A DNA stretch of 6,040 bases, taken from the NCBI GenBank assembly GCA_030045295.1, contig JASIGD010000628.1, positions 1 through 6,040 on the forward strand. The letters run 5' to 3'. Every line of letters starts with the position of its first letter. Positions within the stretch are counted from its first letter, which is position 1. Position numbers and translations under genes: made by a program. Below the pieces are notes generated by a model. That model searched no databases. It worked only from the letters and a program-made list of their open reading frames with translations, and was not told the origin of the DNA. This document shows, piece after piece, positions 5,380 to 6,040 of this stretch. Source of the stretch: Streptosporangiaceae bacterium. Lineage in GTDB: Bacteria > Actinomycetota > Actinomycetes > Streptosporangiales > Streptosporangiaceae.

Positions 5380-6040
5380 ATGACTTTCAGCCGCAGGGAC
5401 TTCCTCAAGGCCGGCCTCGCCGGCTCGCTAGCCGTCGGAACCGGCGGGCTGCTCAGCGCCTGCGGAACCGGCAACACGATCAAGGCGTTCACCGCGTCGA
5501 ACGTGGGCAAGCCGCGGTACGGCGGCACGCTGCGGGCCGGCCTGACCGGCGGATCGACCGCCGACACGCTGGACCCGCTCAGCGCCGTCACCAACGTGGA
5601 CTTCTCCAGGATCGACAACCTGTACGAGCCCTTGGTCGGGCTGACCCCGGACGCGCTGCCGGTATACGTGCTGGCCGAGGAACTCACGTCCAACAAGGAC
5701 GCCACCGAGTGGACGGTCCGGGTCAAGCAGGGCATCACCTTCCACGACGGCAAGGACCTGACCGCCGACGACATCATCTACACGTTCCAGACCGTCCTCA
5801 ACCCGAAGGCGCCGGGGTCCGCCGCGGCCGGGCTGGCCTCCATCGACGCCAAGGGAATGACCAAGCTCGACGCGTACACGGTGCGGATCCCGTGCAGCAC
5901 GCCGTTCGCCACCCTGGCCGAGTCCCTGGCCATTCCCGGCTACTCAGACATCATCCCGGTCGGCTATAACCCGGCGGCCCCGGTCGGCACCGGCCCGTTC
6001 CGGCTGAAGAGCTTCAGCCCCGGCACGCAGTCCACCTTCG
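5380..6040 (+). CDS. ABC transporter solute-binding lipoprotein, family 5 (Dpp/Opp type), C-terminus cut off by window edge
   Basis: The first 220 residues of an extracytoplasmic solute-binding protein of the peptide/nickel-type family 5; a full member has about 500-560 residues. The N-terminus has a twin-arginine motif S4-R-R-D-F-L-K10, a hydrophobic stretch and a lipobox L25-S-A-C28, so it should be exported folded through Tat and lipid-anchored at C28. Family features are YGGTLRAGL near residue 47, NLYEPLVGLTPDALP (79-93), WTVRVKQGITFHDGKDLTADDIIYTFQTVLNP (about 110-141) and VGTGPFRLKSFSPG near 203-216. ATG 5380 has GGAG five bases upstream. The gene has its own strong promoter and an operator copy shared with the catabolic block, implying import of that pathway's substrate. 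The permease and ATPase genes should follow off the right edge. Besides peptides, this family carries opines, sugars and other small solutes, so the ligand is open. Confidence 0.92.
   Translation, partial: MTFSRRDFLKAGLAGSLAVGTGGLLSACGTGNTIKAFTASNVGKPRYGGTLRAGLTGGSTADTLDPLSAVTNVDFSRIDNLYEPLVGLTPDALPVYVLAEELTSNKDATEWTVRVKQGITFHDGKDLTADDIIYTFQTVLNPKAPGSAAAGLASIDAKGMTKLDAYTVRIPCSTPFATLAESLAIPGYSDIIPVGYNPAAPVGTGPFRLKSFSPGTQSTF

Noticed and set aside
1..6040. CRISPR arrays, tRNA or rRNA genes, insertion sequences, phage genes
   Set aside because: I found no regularly spaced repeats, cloverleaf-like sequence, transposase motif or terminal inverted repeats; genes and short control regions account for the whole window.

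Overview
The window is GC-rich, with GC-biased third codon positions, GTG starts and a 5' end of one mRNA that looks leaderless. It carries a Tat-type lipoprotein and an IclR regulator. Together these point to a high-GC actinobacterium; I cannot name the genus.

Layout. On the minus strand, positions 1-286 hold the N-terminal part of a gamma-carbonic-anhydrase-family (PaaY/CaiE/YrdA-like) protein that runs off the left edge. Behind a 71-base gap lies an EamA/DMT-type 10-helix membrane transporter (1323 down to 358). From a short divergent control region an IclR-family regulator reads rightwards (1405-2199). After a 190-base gap with a promoter, a tight three-gene block follows: a beta-keto acid cleavage enzyme (BKACE/DUF849, 2390-3322), an alpha/beta-hydrolase overlapping it by 14 bases (3309-4112), and a dehydrogenase that closely resembles L-carnitine 3-dehydrogenase (4152-5225). 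A 154-base AT-richer control region (5226-5379) holds a near-consensus sigma-70-type promoter and a cluster of repeats. It drives a family-5 (Dpp/Opp type) ABC solute-binding lipoprotein that runs off the right edge (5380-6040).

How it may work together. The binding protein would capture a substrate outside the cell. The dehydrogenase would oxidise a 3-hydroxy group to a 3-keto acid. The BKACE would cleave that keto acid with acetyl-CoA into acetoacetate plus a new acyl-CoA, and the hydrolase could release the acid from CoA. This is the logic of aerobic L-carnitine breakdown (carnitine to 3-dehydrocarnitine to betainyl-CoA to glycine betaine). However, the BKACE belongs to a different-looking subgroup from Pseudomonas CdhC, the thioesterase slot is filled by an alpha/beta-hydrolase, and the importer is Dpp/Opp-like. 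The substrate could therefore be carnitine or a relative of it.

Regulation. An identical 16-base element, an imperfect palindrome (GTTC-N7-GAAC), lies just downstream of both the catabolic and the transporter promoters. Together with the adjacent IclR gene this suggests one small regulon. There are no RNA genes, CRISPR arrays or mobile elements that I can see.
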